From positions 1 through 41,610 of the forward strand of contig NZ_JALDUR010000015.1 in the NCBI RefSeq assembly GCF_023109675.1: a DNA stretch of 41,610 nt, written 5' to 3'. The notes under the pieces were generated by a model that saw nothing but the letters and a program-made list of their open reading frames with translations, did not search any database and had not been told where the DNA came from. Shown here one piece after another: positions 41,593 through 41,610 of the stretch; within the stretch, counting starts at the first letter, position 1; every line of letters begins with the position of its first letter. This stretch comes from Streptococcus parasanguinis. Lineage in GTDB: Bacteria; Bacillota; Bacilli; Lactobacillales; Streptococcaceae. A program made the translations under genes and the position numbers.

Positions 41593-41610
41593 AGTGTACA
41601 CAAAAAGTCC

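Overview
Base composition, Shine-Dalgarno sites, the conserved blocks guaA-gntR and ylxM-ffh, and pneumococcus-like mobile-element genes point to an oral Streptococcus of the mitis, sanguinis or parasanguinis type. Genus is firm; species is not decided from this window. No rRNA, tRNA or CRISPR array was seen.

Region 1 (1-8.5 kb) is a scrap yard of mobile DNA. It holds the end of an IS3-family element, a 3' piece of an IS30-family transposase abutting a broken ABC transporter, and a short stretch of Tn5252/ICESa2603-type conjugative element genes (a frameshifted membrane protein, a toprim protein, three small proteins). It continues with a DUF3990-type ADP-ribosyltransferase-like gene plus small partner behind their own promoter, a pezAT toxin-antitoxin operon broken in both genes, and an IS200 remnant. 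No relaxase, T4SS ATPase or origin of transfer is visible, so this is a residue.

Region 2 (8.5-16.1 kb, minus strand) is a six-gene, translationally coupled operon that looks like an uncharacterised small-molecule pathway. It encodes an HTH-MurA-like fusion, a GSCFA-domain enzyme, a protein faintly like the alanyl-tRNA synthetase catalytic domain, two ATP-grasp ligases and an MFS exporter. A single strong promoter carrying a palindrome precedes it, and related short repeats lie at both ends.

Region 3 (16.1-28.2 kb) is largely core chromosome: guaA, a divergent GntR/UTRA regulator, ylxM, a 71-codon gene, ffh, a DUF915 hydrolase and a CE7 acetyl esterase with a cre-like site. Between gntR and ylxM sits a five-gene operon (glycosyltransferase, extended SDR, metallo-beta-lactamase-fold hydrolase, adenylate-forming enzyme, ketoacyl synthase III/OleA-like enzyme). 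It resembles an Ole-type head-to-head lipid condensation pathway with an added glycosylation step.

Region 4 (28.2-31.2 kb) is a two-gene cassette encoding a SIR2-like NADase-type protein and a TPR plus LA2681-type HEPN protein. It is bounded by 59-bp direct repeats (53/59 identical), each of which is an intrinsic terminator. It is a strong candidate anti-phage or abortive-infection system.

Region 5 (31.3-39.4 kb) has two independent TetR-controlled ABC export modules, each with recognisable operators repeated at both the regulator and the transporter promoters. Region 6 (39.4-41.6 kb) has a gene scrap, then a promoter-driven, highly structured RNA with its own terminator, then an atypical tyrosine recombinase and a 59-codon partner ending in a 21-bp terminator stem.
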